Shown here one piece after another: positions 45,319-57,836 of a DNA stretch of 64,000 nt (positions are counted from its first letter, which is position 1; the number at the start of each line of letters is the position of its first letter). Under the pieces are notes generated by a model. That model was not told the origin of the DNA, ran no database searches, and saw nothing but the letters and a program-made list of their open reading frames with translations. The position numbers were made by a program, and so were the translations under genes. Source of the stretch: Gyromitra esculenta (taxonomy: Eukaryota; Ascomycota; Pezizomycetes; Pezizales; Discinaceae); contig JBCAML010000003.1 in the NCBI GenBank assembly GCA_038503075.1, forward strand, positions 62,001-126,000, in the 5' to 3' direction.

Positions 45319-46637
45319 ATGGGCGTCTCTCCGGAGGGTGTGATCGCGCTTATATGGTCTTTTCTAGCCTTCAACCTTATCTTCCTAACCATTCGGTTTT
45401 ATTTGATCATTACACGGCCTCGAGTGACGAAAGCTGCTTTGGCGAGTGAAGTTTGTATTTGTCTAGCTTTTGTTTTATTCTTAATTGAAACGACTTCCAC
45501 CACTGTGTACCAAGGAACACTCATCAAGTATCGCGACGATCCAACTATCGACAGATCAATAGGAATGCCAAGAAAAAAACTAGTTCTGTTCTTCAAGGTA
45601 GGTTTAGCTACCATATTCCTCGAAGCCGAAACGTGCTAAACCTCCATACCTACATGTAGTGCCAACTTGCCGAAGTGGAGTTTTATCTAACGGGCATCTG
45701 GCTCATCAAAGGTTCATTTATAGCCCTATATTTTGACATATTCCGTTCGCTACCAGCAAAGATTAGGCGGGGCCTTCAGGCTACAACTGTTTACACGTTA
45801 CTTAGCTGGTTCGCAAATTTCTTGCTACCGCTTCTTTACTGTCGCCCTATAAGTCTCGTCTGGTATGTCTCTATCCGAAAGATTCTCTCCCTTTAATATC
45901 TTCATATCTCATCAGGGATAGGGCTATCGAGGGACATTGTACCTCTTTCCGATCTAGGCTTGGGACAGCATTTCCGATGGTCACTAATGTGACGACTGAT
46001 CTATTAAGTATGTCCAGCCCCATAACTAGGACTATACGGTGTGTAGGCATTTACAAGAATTAAACTGATGTCAGGTATCAGTAATGATCATTCCAATACT
46101 TGTCCTACGGACACTAAACCTCCGTAAATCAGAAATACTAGCCATTGCGTTTCTATTCTGCATGGGCTGTCTTACCATCGTCGCCACGCTCCTCCGATAC
46201 ACCTATGTAACCAAACGTAACGCACAAGGGAAAAGCGGAAATCCGAACCTTATTACGTCAGTTCGTTAACTTTACATATCTCGTGTTCGAATAGTTGTCG
46301 CATAAAATGCTAATCTTTCACGATAAACTATAGTCAGGCACAAATTTGGTCCTATGCTGAAGGATGTATAGCACTTTTCGCTGCTTGTCTTCCTGCCGGC
46401 CGCGTCTTCCTAGCCCGCAAGCGGCGACACAGCCAGTCGATGAACGACTTAAAGAAACTCAGGCTGAGAAGTTCGTCGATGAATTTTAGTAGGCCAAAAA
46501 CCGAGGATCACTCGCGGGTGGATGAGGATCATGGTCTTGTGGTATTTAAAACCATCAGTTTTGGAGTTGAAAGCACAGCAAATTTGACGGAATGTCAGCA
46601 GGAGTTGAATAATAGATTATCCAGTGTTGAGCACTAA
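45319..46637 (+). CDS. Fungal rhodopsin-like integral membrane protein
   Basis: Five exons: 45319-45597, 45660-45862, 45916-46007, 46082-46260, 46338-46637; 350 residues. All junctions hold the frame; the fourth donor (GTTCGT) is weak. About seven membrane helices are visible (for example VIALIWSFLAFNLIFLTIRF, VCICLAFVLFLIET, GIWLIKGSFIALYFDIF, VYTLLSWFANFLLPLLY, VTTDLLIMIIPILVL and LAIAFLFCMGCLTIVATLL). The lay-out, with helix 3 ending in YFDIFR, helix 5 DLLIMIIPILVLR and RVFLARKRR after the last helix, resembles the fungal 'rhodopsin' (Pth11-related) family of membrane proteins. Its cytoplasmic tail of about 70 residues is polar. Members are proposed GPCR-like receptors; ligand unknown. No CFEM domain is attached. 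Confidence 0.78.
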
Positions 46638-47054
46638 TACCTTTTCGGGGATTTCTTTTGTTTCGATTCATCAAGTAACCTATAGAGATAGATATAAATC
46701 TTGTGAATTTAGACCGACTAATATACAATGGGGTTTTTTCCAGCCCAGACACCAAGTCGATCTGGATTCTCAATTATAAGCTAGCCTGCGCAAAGAGATG
46801 TTTAAGAAGATTCAGAGAGGATTTAAGGGATAAGTCACTGGCTAGTATACCTTAATAGAGAAATATGTACTCAAGAATTAGTCGATTAAATGGTCTAGAA
46901 ATAATAGGTTAATCAGAAGCATTTCTACGTTCACGATTCATCACTCGTGTTCACCACAGCACGATATTTATTTATGAAAAGGTACCTTACAGTTGAAGCC
47001 TCATAGCTTACACTATCAACCCCTATTTTTCTTTATATCTATATATATCTAGGA
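46638..47054. other. Intergenic between convergent genes
   Basis: Nothing beyond AT-rich 3' flanks of both genes is seen. Confidence 0.4.
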
Positions 47055-48622
47055 CTAATCTACCGGCATACAAACTACCCTTGCCCTCACAACACAATTC
47101 CTCACTTCCTGTCTCTCCCCCATCTCATCTCCCCACTTCTCTACCCCAGGCCACGCTACGCATGCTACAGTCGCTCCCTCTTCTTCCTCTCCTGTTAGAT
47201 CTTCCATACATTCTGGGTCCCATTTGCTTCCTGGTTTTACAAAGTCAGAGGCGCCAACGCGGAAATCAGCCCGCTGGCATCGCATCAACATCACTATCCG
47301 GATTGTCTGGTCGACGATTGATGTGAGAGATTTTTCCCGTGCCGGCGTTGAAGGGGAAGGAAGAAACTGTGTGGCGAGACTCAGCAGCCGAGAAGCGATT
47401 GCGCTGATTAGGGTATTGAGGGTTGCAGGTGAAGCAAGGAGATGCGATCGCAAGAGAAGGCGAGTAGAGGCACGCCAGTTGTTCAGTGCTGTCGGAATGG
47501 CTATGGGAGTATTAGTTCTTCCTCCAAAAGACCAGCTACTTAACGAAGAGGGATTTTACAGGTTGCTGCAAGCTCCTTTTCGAGTTCTCGTAATATTTCG
47601 CTGCGCTCGGGCGAGAGACCAAAGAACCACCCGTCAAAAACTTCCCGGACTAGCCTTGCTGCAAAAAGCGACTGTACGACATGAACACGATGACCACCTT
47701 TTATTAGTTCCTCATAGGTGGGAACGGTAGTGCGCAGTTCTTCCCGGGCTACATCGTCTAGCTTTTGCACATCTATAACACCACCTTTCACAGCGCCGTT
47801 TGCTAGGCACCAATTCATAACATCATACCCAATCCTTCCCCATGAATCTCTAAACACTTCATCTCCCACTGCCTCCTCGACCCTCGTGTTTGCCGAAATA
47901 CTCTGTTTCAAACCCGAAACCACCATCTCTAGCCTTGCAATCTCTGCGTCTCTTTTTGCCACAACGGAGTTGGCAGACGCTCGATGCATCCTCAGCTCTT
48001 CAGCTAGTCGCGCATGAGCTGCTCGTGCCGCGTCTATTTCGGGTGAAAACTGGAGTTCATGAAGGTGGGCGTCTCGACGTGCAATGTCCTTTCTGAAGCC
48101 AATAATATCGCGTTTGTAAAGCTCTATATCCTCCATCATCTCGCGACGCTGTTTTTGCAGGGTAGCAATAGCGGCCTCAAGATCCTTTATTCGAGTCCTT
48201 GATCGGGTTGAGACTCTCTTCGGGGTAGTAGTAGGTGTAGCATCTTGACTCTATAGACTAAGCGTTAAACACAACGTATCATCACTGGTGTCAAAGTTTC
48301 TATACCTCTTCCTGGTCTTGTTCCTGAAGTTCTTCATCCGCCTTCTCGGTGGGTTCTGATGGCTGTTCCCGTTCGCGTTCATGGTCTTCCGAGATTGATT
48401 CTGCCCGCTTCTTCAGCTCTCCACGCATTCCTCCACAAAATCGCTCTCGTTTTGCAGCTTACTCTCATGATCTTCGGTTGTTGCCGTAGCTGCAGTAGCC
48501 TCAGTCCCAACTTCAACTCCAGCCCCACTGGCCCTCCGTTTACTTCTTGCGCTCGATGCCGGCGGTGAAGGTGTCGCAAGAGGCGATACACCAGGAGTGT
48601 CTTGTGAATTTTCGCTGGTCAT
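47055..48622 (-). CDS. Conserved-looking coiled-coil protein, function unknown
   Basis: Four exons read from right to left: 48622-48463, 48418-48306, 48250-47560, 47500-47055; 469 residues, all phases match. The first intron is only 44 bp. The N terminus is Ser/Ala/Thr-rich with a basic SARSKRRASG patch. A charged segment follows, then a coiled coil of about 90 residues (RIKDLEAAIATLQKQRREM...HARLAEELRMHRASANSVVAKRDAEIARLEMVVSGLKQ, quoted in part). The following globular part (DSWGRIGYDVMNWCL, VHVVQSLFAARLVREVFDGW) and the C-terminal part (VGASDFVKPGSKWD, GATVACVAWPGVEKWGD) look ordered but are not recognised. Similar layouts occur in uncharacterised fungal proteins. No catalytic motif is visible. 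Its start lies 338 bp from the 3' end of the Hsp70-like gene, on the same strand. Confidence 0.75.
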
Positions 48623-48960
48623 TGTGATTCAAAGTGTTGACAGGAAAAGGAAGAGAAGCAAGGCTGCGGGGATGGGGGAGACGTGTAGGCCAGGATTGCT
48701 CCAGCCGCTTTTCTTGGTGTAACGTACTAGTACATAGGAAACGGACACATGAAGGGCAACGAGTCGAGTGCTTGGCGATGAGTAAAACACAATCTTACCA
48801 CGTAGTCAGTGGACTAGTTCATAGTACAGTTATTTCAAATTTGCCTTTTTTTACAGTATCGATAGCCAAACTAAAAGAAAACCCTGGCTTCAATAAAAGA
48901 AGACCCCGTACTCCACGCTAAATCAAGCACAGAAACTGAAATCCTCAAGGTATTCTTCTA

Positions 48961-51398
48961 CTAGTGGAAAGTTGCTGTAACAGACCCGTATGAAACCTAC
49001 GCAAAAAAACCATCAGCAACTTCTCTTATATTACCAAAAAAAAAAAAGACTCACTCCTTCAACCTTCAGTTCAAACATCAGGCTTGCTGAGTCTACAATA
49101 AGCTCCAACACAAAATCCAAATTCATGTACTCCACCCCGTCACTGGTTAGCAGTGTCGTAAATTCGCTTTTTGGCACGGCGGAGAGGTCTGTTTTCAGTG
49201 TACAGACAGAGCGCACGTTCTCGGACATATTCGTTGGCGCGATCTCAGACTCACACACCATCAATTCATCTTCCACAATGAGCGTCTGTCCCGGTCTGAA
49301 GTTGCGGGTGTAGTGAAAAGAAATAGGGCTACGATCAGAAACCGGTTGCCCGCGTGTGATGTCTTTGTGCCATAGGCGCTATTATTAGAGAAGGAGTCCA
49401 GGGTGGGAGTAGGAAAGGGTGGGATTTATACGCCACTGCATCCGATCGTTAACCATCCATCGTTCCCACAAAGAACTCCAGTAGCGGTCTGCAACTGAGT
49501 GTTTACTCTCCTCCCAGACAGTAGCATAGCTAGTCCCATAGTGGCATCGAGCCTTCCTGTTTATTACCATGGAGCCCTCTAACCCTCTAATGACAGCCCC
49601 ACGAACAACAGCAGTCCATGCGTAAAGCGGTTGCATAACTTCAATACTTGGGACTTCGACAGTATTCAGTCCTTCTGTATGTGAATACGATGGAGGTGAT
49701 CTAGAATCGCTGAAATGATCTTTTAAACGGCTGTAGAGATAGTTACTCTGCCCAAACCCGCCAACCAACACAATACCCTTCCCGCCATTGAATTAGCCAA
49801 ATGCAAGAAAAAAAGTATCCAAAAAATCTTTGAATACCTTGACCTTCCCCTGCTTTTTCCTAATACTTTCAGCCTGCTCTTCACATAGCTTCACAACCTC
49901 TCCAACAACTGGCTCGAAAATTTCCTTAACCTCCTCTCGCCTCATCATCAAGAAACCTCCCTCAATACGCTTAGCCTCGTCGTCAGGCAATCCTGGGAAC
50001 GGCACCGATATATCTTCTTCCTCTTCTTCCCCGCTTCCCTCCGCGGTTGATGTGTATCTGAAATTACGCTTCACATATTCGTCCCAGTACTTTAGCCCCA
50101 TCTGTCGAGTCTTTGGTTTCAGACCATTATACGTATCTTCACCGAGGCGCCGCCGGCAGTGTTCTTCAAAGGCGTAATTCAAGAATACGGAACCGCAGAG
50201 ACCACCAGTACCAATAGATGATTCAGAAAGGAGGAGAGACGGGCTCAGAGATGTGATTTCATACGATATCAAATCCACTGTTCCACCACCCGCATCGCAA
50301 ACTATGAAGTGATCTCCAACTGTCAACGAATTAGGTTGTATAGCACGCAACGTGTATACAGCTGCCGCTTCAGGTTCACTAATCAACCTGATCCCATCAA
50401 TACCGTCTTTTCCTGTTATCATGCCCGCTTTCTCCGCTGCTATCTTAGTTGCGTTCTTCGCCGCGTCGCTCCACACTGCGGGAACGGTCAATACCCACTC
50501 AATCGGTGTAGATGCCATGAAGCTCCCCCCATATCGCCGCGTTAGTGTTTCGATTGTGTGCGTGTACAGCGCAGTAAGATAATCACTTATAGCATCGAGA
50601 ACTAACTTGTTGACACTACGCAACAAAGTTGCTATCTCTAGTGGTGAAATATACGAAGGGAGTTTATGCTAACGATCTAAGAAGAGTTTGAGGCAGCGCA
50701 GACGTGGACTTGTCAGCGGTGGCTGAAACCCCCATCTATATGATACCGGCAGTGCTGCAGATGCGACAGATTTTCTCCTAATCCCAGATGTTGGGAAGAT
50801 GGGATCATTTATGGAAGGGGTATTGCTGGCAGTGCTGTTGGTCGAGGATGAACGGGAGGGCGGCCGGGAATATGAAATCTCCGTGGGTACTTTTTCAGAA
50901 GTGATGCCATTTCCGCCAGGCCAAGTTTTGATCCTACAGTATGTTAACTGTGATCAATACATAGGAATTCAGCGAATGTACACTTCAATATCATCAGGAT
51001 TGCCACTGTAGACAGCTGCGACACTAAAATCGTATGTTAGCAAGCTCCCCTTAGACCTACAGCTCCACCAGCCCTACCGAACGAAGGCTATTAAATTTCG
51101 ATAAAAATGCACATTTACATGGTGCATCTGGAAGAAGAAAAGAACAAAAAAAAAGAAATTCGAAGCCCAGAGCATCCCATAACTAATACTTGCATCATCT
51201 TCTAGAAACGTATTACGAGAGTTGAAACACATACCCACTATATGTAGTCCCAAAATCCACACCAACAATCAAGCGATCGCACCTGTTAAACCCCACCCCA
51301 GCCGCGGATGCAGCAGATCCAGATGAAGGGGTCGTAGTGTGCTCCGAGCCAGAGCGGATGTTCAGGTTCCCAAAGGCTTCTGAGAGTGGTCTCGCCAT
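48961..51398 (-). CDS. Hsp70/HSPA12-like ATPase with in-frame TAG
   Basis: Six exons read from right to left: 51398-51235, 51023-50982, 50933-49838, 49777-49432, 49362-49055, 48996-48961. All phases match and give 663 codons before the final stop. Hsp70/actin-fold ATP-binding motifs are in order: LIVGVDFGTTYSG, VAAVYSGNPDD, IKTWPGGNG, VLTVPAVWSDAAKNAT, ISEPEAAAVY, IVCDAGGGTVDLISYEI, GIVLVGGFGQSNYL, and the C-terminal SYGSVTATFH. The substrate-binding half of classical Hsp70 is absent, as in the HSPA12-like proteins abundant in fungi. One codon inside exon 3 (50671-50669) is TAG, just before KLPSYISPLE; skipping it by splicing would need a 36-nt intron that removes this well-ordered segment. 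It is therefore either a recent nonsense mutation, a base error or a readthrough site. Confidence 0.8.
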
Positions 51399-52188
51399 GC
51401 TGGCAAGGCTCTAAATAACTTCCTTGCGCTTGTCTAATAGGTGGCGAGATTCTAGCAGAGGCAAAGCCAGAGTTCGAGCGGCTAGAGATAATGATTGCTA
51501 TCAACGTCCCCCTTCCTGCGACACGCTCACCATCCTAGAACGGCATTTGCGCACACTTATGTATTTGGCGTTGTGCATGCGGCTGATAGGCCTCATGCAG
51601 CTGCGGCCAATCCAAGACATGGAGCACAAGCATTAAAGGTAGTGTTACCAGTGGCTACGACGCCTATCTCTACACTGCAGCTGCCCATGGTAACATATAA
51701 ATTCCGGATAGTTGGATGTAGTTAGTTCGGGTGATAAGCTCCCCCAGTCGCTTGTTTTCATGGGACAAGAAGTTCGGTTAGTGAGTGTTAACCAGCCGGA
51801 CGTGATAGTTATCCTCAGCTACTAAGGACGTAACATTGGAAACATGTTGTATAGGAGACACCACATAAGAGTCACTGCAAATCACTCGGCGCAACTGCGT
51901 ATATACCACGTGTATTCGTCGTATCTGCGAATGGAAAATCAATGTTGAATGGAAACAGAAAAGATACCACATCGGTATGATTGATATATATTCAGTAGAA
52001 ATAATAGAAATGTGCCAGAGCTCTGGAACAAACCGCTCTTCTTAAGAGGGACACACAAAAGCTATATCTCGATAACATTCTATAACAAAGTCTAAAACAT
52101 AAGTATACATATACATCCAAATTCCATACCTACATACCTTAAAAAATACACAACTAGAAATACAGGCCTTACCGATACGGAATCAGAA
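51399..52188. other. Intergenic
   Basis: Promoter side of the Hsp70-like gene and 3' flank of the aminopeptidase gene. No coding signal. Confidence 0.4.
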
Positions 52189-54061
52189 TTAGACATTGTG
52201 ACCACAAGAACCGGCATGTCGTTCTTCTTCCGGAATAACCCATGCAAATGCACCCTCGGCATCTCGCCTAGCGTTGCTTGTAACGTTTCTTGGAATCAGG
52301 TTATGTCCATCCAATGCAAATGTAGCCAAAACATGTGCAGCAGCCTGTAATAAATATATATTAATCGACAGTAACGAACAAAGGGGAGGCTCTGAGATAC
52401 CTTTGCGTTGATAGTCAAAACTGTCGAGTTCGGGTTGTCATACGTATCGCAAGCTTGGTGATAACAGGGATCCTGCTCCACTCCAGTCCCTATATGCAAA
52501 TAAAAACGGTTAATACAATTGTCCTATGTGTCGGCTTTAGGGCTATTGATTTGATATATTTCCCTTACCGGTATGAAGCCCTCCCACGGGTTTGTGCAGC
52601 GTATCCATGAAACTTGCATAATCACTTCCACCTGTAAACGCTGCCGGCGTTACGGTAGCACCCTTGCTTGCAAGATAATCCACAAAAATCTCCTCGATAA
52701 CACCCGAGCCTGGTGCACCAGCAAGGCCATATGTGCTACCGTCCCCATCAAAGACGCCGAAGTAGCCTTTTGACACCATATCAAAGTTTAAATAGAGGAG
52801 GATCTTGTCAACTTCGGTTTGATTAAGATTCGATGTGTAATATCGGGACCCAACGAGGCCATTTCTAGGCTTAGGTATTAGACCACGACAGTTACACAAG
52901 AACGAATGACTGTATAAATACTCTTCAGCACCCCACCAGGCGAATCGAACTTTATTCTTAACTTGATATTTCTTGAGACCAGTGAGCAACTCAAGAATTA
53001 AGCTCGCCCCGGATCCTATAAAGAGTCAGATTTTCGCTTCCCGATATATATATCGACAGAATCTAGTTTTACCGTCATCATTTATCCCGGGACCTGCTTT
53101 TACGCTATCCAAATGGGCACCCAGCTAAGAGATTAAAAGAAAATCGTAAACACAAATGATATCTCAGATAACTAACGCTTCCGGCAGAAACCTAGGACCA
53201 CCTACTATAATGATATTATCTGGATCTCCACCTTTCGTCTCGGCAAAAACATTCTGGGTAATTCTAGTCTCAATAGTCTGAGTTTGTTGAAAGTAAGCCT
53301 CAATAACCTCTCCAGCCAGCAATCTTTCCCTCAAAGCTAGCCCATCATCTTGATTAATAAACCCGCTAGAAACAAGAGTTTCCGGATCTAGTGCAGACAA
53401 TGTGCCCCCAGTAACTAACGTAGGAACGTTGTTATAAACGATTACGCTAGATGCACCAGCCGCAGCGGCTGGGCGAACTCTCCCGGCCAGTGTCCCCCCG
53501 GTAGGACAAGTTCCTCTCTCAACGAGGACAATTTTGTCTTTGACGTCATAACCAGAGTATCCCTCAACCGTACATCCCTCTGGACCACTAGGACCGAGTA
53601 CCAACTGCGCAGTAACACCATCCGTGGTCGTGGATGGAGAGTGTGTCAAACCGTATACGTAGTAACTAGTGTCTCCGACCTTGAACGAGATCGAATCTAC
53701 GTTACTAAACAATGCCGGGAAATCCTGGACCCAGGTATCAATCATTTGAGAAAATCGACTTGCTCGCTCAACGACATAGTCCCTCGAAGCAGCAAACCCT
53801 GGATATCCGAAGGCGCGATTTCCACCATTGCTACGTGCAATCTGCTGCAGGCGATTTAGGTTTTTCATCAATCTAGATGGTTTAGAAGCTTCTCAGAAAT
53901 ATATTTGAGGTTTCATATGAAGTGGAGGTTGAATGGATGTCTTACTCAACCTCCAAAATATCCCCTTGCAACTTCTCCGATGTCACCCATTCAGTTCCCC
54001 AGACCCCTGGCACCGACAACAAAGTGGTGCCTGTGACGGCAGTCGGATATCTAAACCTCAT
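52189..54061 (-). CDS. M28-family secreted/vacuolar aminopeptidase with PA domain
   Basis: Seven exons read from right to left: 54061-53946, 53872-53206, 53124-53073, 53015-52922, 52864-52569, 52489-52401, 52344-52189; 489 residues, the usual length. The N terminus is signal-like (TAVTGTTLLSVPGVWG) followed by TSEKLQGDI, as in aminopeptidase Y relatives. A PA domain is seen (KDKIVLVERGTCPTGG, RPAAAAGASSVIVYNN). The di-zinc M28 site is complete in order: GAHLDSV (His265, Asp267), GINDDGSG (Asp277/278), WWGAEE (Glu309/310), LNFDM and the late QDPCYHQACDT with its His. The enzyme would remove N-terminal residues from peptides, outside the cell or in the vacuole. The second intron starts at GTAGGT and removes the remainder of the frame that otherwise runs to a stop near 53170. 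Confidence 0.93.
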
Positions 54062-55957
54062 CACTGATCAATTCGCAGGTAAACGATGGTGATGGTGCAA
54101 TAGGAACTGAAGCAGCAACTCAAGAGAAGCGTGAGTCTTTACAATGAAAGTCACTTTGGGGAATCACTTCTTATATAGCAGAGTTGCATGATCCCCATAT
54201 ATAAAACTCATCCATTTGTATCGCCCAATTGCAGACCTACTTCCGCAATACCGTATGCATGTACTGTAATAAGTGAAGTCTTCTGTTCGCCAAGCCTGTT
54301 ATCGAGGTTCATTTGTTGTCGACAGGTGTCTTGGAATACGGAGAAAGGTTTGCGTTCAGAAGGTACGACCGGGCAGCCAAGACTCTGATGAAGTACCTTC
54401 CACAACAAGTGATTGGCCGTAGTCATATACGGAAAGTCTATAGATTAAGCACTGTTTGACTTTTGGATAGTATTGTACCCGGCCGGTGCTCACCGATCAT
54501 CAACTTCTAGCACGCCATGAAAGAAAGCACGACAAGGTGCACGTGTTGCTCTGCTCTTCAGGAAGCCCAAGATTTGTGCAGTGATCCTTAGCTTTAATTA
54601 TTAGAATCCAAACATACTAAATTACGTAAATAGAAAAGCCCCACCGCCACCCCTCTAGCCTTAGAAGCCTATCGACTTTGCAATATTTGTTTATTAATCC
54701 AAAAAAATTAGGGAAGTAGAGGCCAGGACAGATGGTTTCGTGGACACCGTAGCAGAAACACTGCTATGTTGCGAAGCCAATACAAAGCTGCATCGCTCAA
54801 TACCATTACACACCACCAGGTGGCCTGGTTGTCTCTAACTAGAATTCGTGTCACACTACAAAATCCAACAGTACATGTAGCCCTACTTACAGCCAGTCAG
54901 AGTCTCCGATCTTTGGTTACACGTAGTCTCTTAATGTGTACAAGCATCACAATGTAGCACTAGCATTTGCGTCTTGTCACCAGGTTGAGGCCAAGAATCA
55001 GAATCATTTGAAAAGATATGTAGTTATAGCCTTACAGGCCGCTTTTTACAGGCCAGTTACGGCTACGAAAACTTAGTAACTACCGGAAAGAGTTCCAGCC
55101 TTTCCGGGTAATTGGTGCATGTGCCAAAGCTCTTTCCATATGCACACCAACACATTAAGGGCAACCTTAAATCCCACACCCCGCGGCTTTACCCGAAATT
55201 TAAGATGTGTAGCTACATGTAGCCCCAACCTCACGTTGTGCTTGTAATACCCGTTCGACCATCGAATAGCATTTTATCAATGTTATTTACTGACCATGTT
55301 CCGAATTGCCCCCCAGCTATAGTCAATTGCTAATGTTTCAGACTGTTTGCCACAATGTACCTTAAAGTTCTCACTAAACAAAAAAACAGTTGTTCTTCGG
55401 GAAACTGAACCTCCAGTCCCTGTCTGCCATATCGAAACATGATATGAAGAGACTTTTCGCGATCGTTCACGGGACACCCCCAAAGACCGCAAAGACCGCA
55501 AAAACTATTGCTAACATCTTGGCGAATAAGCCACGCGCCAGCTAGCCAGGCAGTGCCTCAATTGTATCGAGTCATTGGCCTGGGCAGCGGTACTTTGTGA
55601 TGCCAATCAGCCTCGAAGCGGGGTCGGAATTTGCTTTTACAGGGTAGTTGGTAGCTAGCGACCAAATAACAGCCATAGTTTATTGCGCCAAGTGTGAAAA
55701 ATACCACTAATCTAGCCTGTCTCATGAGAAGTGTGTAACATCGAACCCAGACCTTGGTGGCACAGGGATAATTCAACAATACGAACCTCTTGGCATCACC
55801 ACTTGGCATCTCTCCTTTATTTTTCACTGAAAGGCTCTGTCCTAGATTAACCGAGGATGGTAGACTGGGATTTAAGATATATATCTACTTCTTCCCCTCG
55901 CCTTGAGCCTTACTCTGATGTGTTGACCTCTGCCAAATCCTCACGGACTGACTCAAT
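54062..55957. other. 1.9-kb intergenic, divergent promoters
   Basis: Flanking genes diverge. TACATGTA at 54872-54879 and 55214-55221. No supported gene. Confidence 0.4.
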
Positions 55958-56968
55958 ATGAGATATCACACCTCCATCCTATGTCTCCTCGCAATCTCAA
56001 GGTCAGTATGCGCCGACCTAGGCGTAGGACGTAGCCCAATTCCGAACCCATTGAGTCCCATCGGAGCTTTCGCATCCAAGAATGATCCCTTGGATCCACC
56101 TTCCTTCAAGGAATATGGAGCCCCTGTTCCGCGACTTGTCCGGCGGGAAACAACTTGTGCCTCCGCAGGATCTTACAAGTGTCCAGATGGGGGATGCTGT
56201 CAAGTTGGCTACACCTGCGATACCGATGGGATCAGCAGCTTCTGCTGCCCGAACGGCCAAATTTGCGTAGGCGGCTCGGGGTACTGTCCATCAGGAACCA
56301 GCAGCTGTGGAGCCATCACCGGTCAAGACGACGAATGCTGTCCGATAGGGACCCATGTCTGCGACATAGATGCAACCGGAAAAACTGGTTGCCGGCGTTT
56401 AACTGGGGGTGGAAGTTCTACTGGAGTTTGCAAAGATTCGAGTTATTTCCCATGCGATGATGGTAGTGGTTGCTGCAAAATTGGTACGACATGTATTCCG
56501 AATTCCGATTATTGCCAAAAGCCGTGCGATTCCGGATATACACAGTGCTCTTTCGGCGGCTGCTGCGAGCCGGGGTATTCCTGCAACGCAGCGACAGAAA
56601 CCTGTAGAAAGAATTCTAGCTTTAGTGTTTCAGTACTTCCATCAACCCGTGGTACAACGACCTCTCGATCTTCTTCTTCACAAGCTTCCCCACAGCCATC
56701 CTCGCGATTATCCTCGAGATCATCCTCACGAGCCACTCCATCTGATCCAACCCCGACATTCGACGTTCCGGTACTCACTCTGGAAGAATCAAGCACTTCG
56801 CCCACTAGTCAGCAAACCTCACGGTCAACCACCAGCCCCGTAACCAGCCCCGTAACCAGCACCAACTCTGTACCACCCATATCGCCCACACCCAATAGCT
56901 CTAGTTCACGTAACCCACCGCTGTTCGGGCTTGCTATCGTGGGGCTATATCTTCTTTTTCAAATTTAA
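55958..56968 (+). CDS. Cysteine-rich cell-surface protein, GPI-anchor type
   Basis: Single exon, 336 residues, ATG at 55958. It opens with a signal peptide (MRYHTSILCLLAISRSVCA), then a propeptide-like stretch ending in a dibasic RR site. Next come about four repeated cysteine modules of the pattern C-P-D-G-G-C-C-x-V/I-G-x-x-C (YKCPDGGCCQVGYTC, DECCPIGTHVC, DDGSGCCKIGTTC, QCSFGGCCEPGYSC). A Ser/Thr/Pro-rich stalk follows, and a short hydrophobic C terminus (PLFGLAIVGLYLLFQI) that fits a GPI-attachment signal. The CC-rich modules recall granulin-like or small carbohydrate-binding folds found in fungal surface proteins; I cannot tell which. A cell-wall location is likely, function unknown. Confidence 0.82.
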   Translation: MRYHTSILCLLAISRSVCADLGVGRSPIPNPLSPIGAFASKNDPLDPPSFKEYGAPVPRLVRRETTCASAGSYKCPDGGCCQVGYTCDTDGISSFCCPNGQICVGGSGYCPSGTSSCGAITGQDDECCPIGTHVCDIDATGKTGCRRLTGGGSSTGVCKDSSYFPCDDGSGCCKIGTTCIPNSDYCQKPCDSGYTQCSFGGCCEPGYSCNAATETCRKNSSFSVSVLPSTRGTTTSRSSSSQASPQPSSRLSSRSSSRATPSDPTPTFDVPVLTLEESSTSPTSQQTSRSTTSPVTSPVTSTNSVPPISPTPNSSSSRNPPLFGLAIVGLYLLFQI

Positions 56969-57836
56969 CGTGAGGTATTAACTCAACGGCGGATGATTTA
57001 TGGGTGATATTTAATGTTTCCGAGGACGTGTTTTTCGATATTAATATTTCTTATACGGTTTGATACATGTAGTACTATGATTTTACACTATAATGAAATA
57101 CATAGGGATTTCGAATTACGTATGAACAGCTTAAAAAATAATACATTCCTCAGAAGTCGAAGCACCCAAGGCTGATTCGGAACGTCTAACATGCACATAC
57201 TTATCTGATCGTGGCAAGCAAAATTGCAAAACAGACTTCACCGGCTGTTTTGGTTCCTCTTTACCCGTCACCCACCGTCACTCGAACGAGTGTGCAAATC
57301 CCGTCACGTGTTAGTGCGACCTCCATGATCGCCTATTGTTTTGAGGCTACGCCACATATGTACATATAAAAACATTCTCCAGACTCACTAGGCCACCATA
57401 GCCCGAACAAGTACCCTGCAAGAATTCACTGGTATAAGTTCTATGTAGCAAGAAATATTCAGAAGAGAATTAGACTACAGTTGTTCACGAAGTTAATTAT
57501 AAACTTATGGTTCGAATGCAGCTTTCTTAATGCTAAGACGAAATGCGTGAACGTGCTGAAATGTTCGCTGATTGATCATAATCTGTACCAATGTTGTGAT
57601 GGTTCCAAGCGACTTACTCCAGTTCACTGGTGTTGTCGGCCTGATTTCGTTGTACGCCCTCCCGCATAACCCTTGCATTCAGGCCCACCATTCGCGTGGG
57701 TTCGCGACGCAACCCAACACTCCCCTCTACAATTGCTTCTTCCCTTCATCCCAAGAATTATATTCCGTCATCAGCCATCAATTACCAACATCAACATCAC
57801 TCCAAGGAGCAAATTCATCGTTAAAATTTCGCGAAA
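56969..57836. other. Intergenic
   Basis: 3' flank of the cysteine-rich gene and promoter of the Stc1-domain gene. TACATGTA at 57064-57071. No gene seen. Confidence 0.4.

Noticed and set aside
49785..49795. In-frame TAA near 49793 in the Hsp70-like gene read as a second nonsense codon
   Set aside because: It falls inside a good GT...CTAAT...AG intron (49837-49778) that restores the conserved GIVLVGGFG motif.
50639..50674. 36-nt intron in the Hsp70-like gene that would remove the TAG
   Set aside because: Too short for a normal fungal intron, and it would delete the KLPSYISPLE segment, which looks like part of the family.
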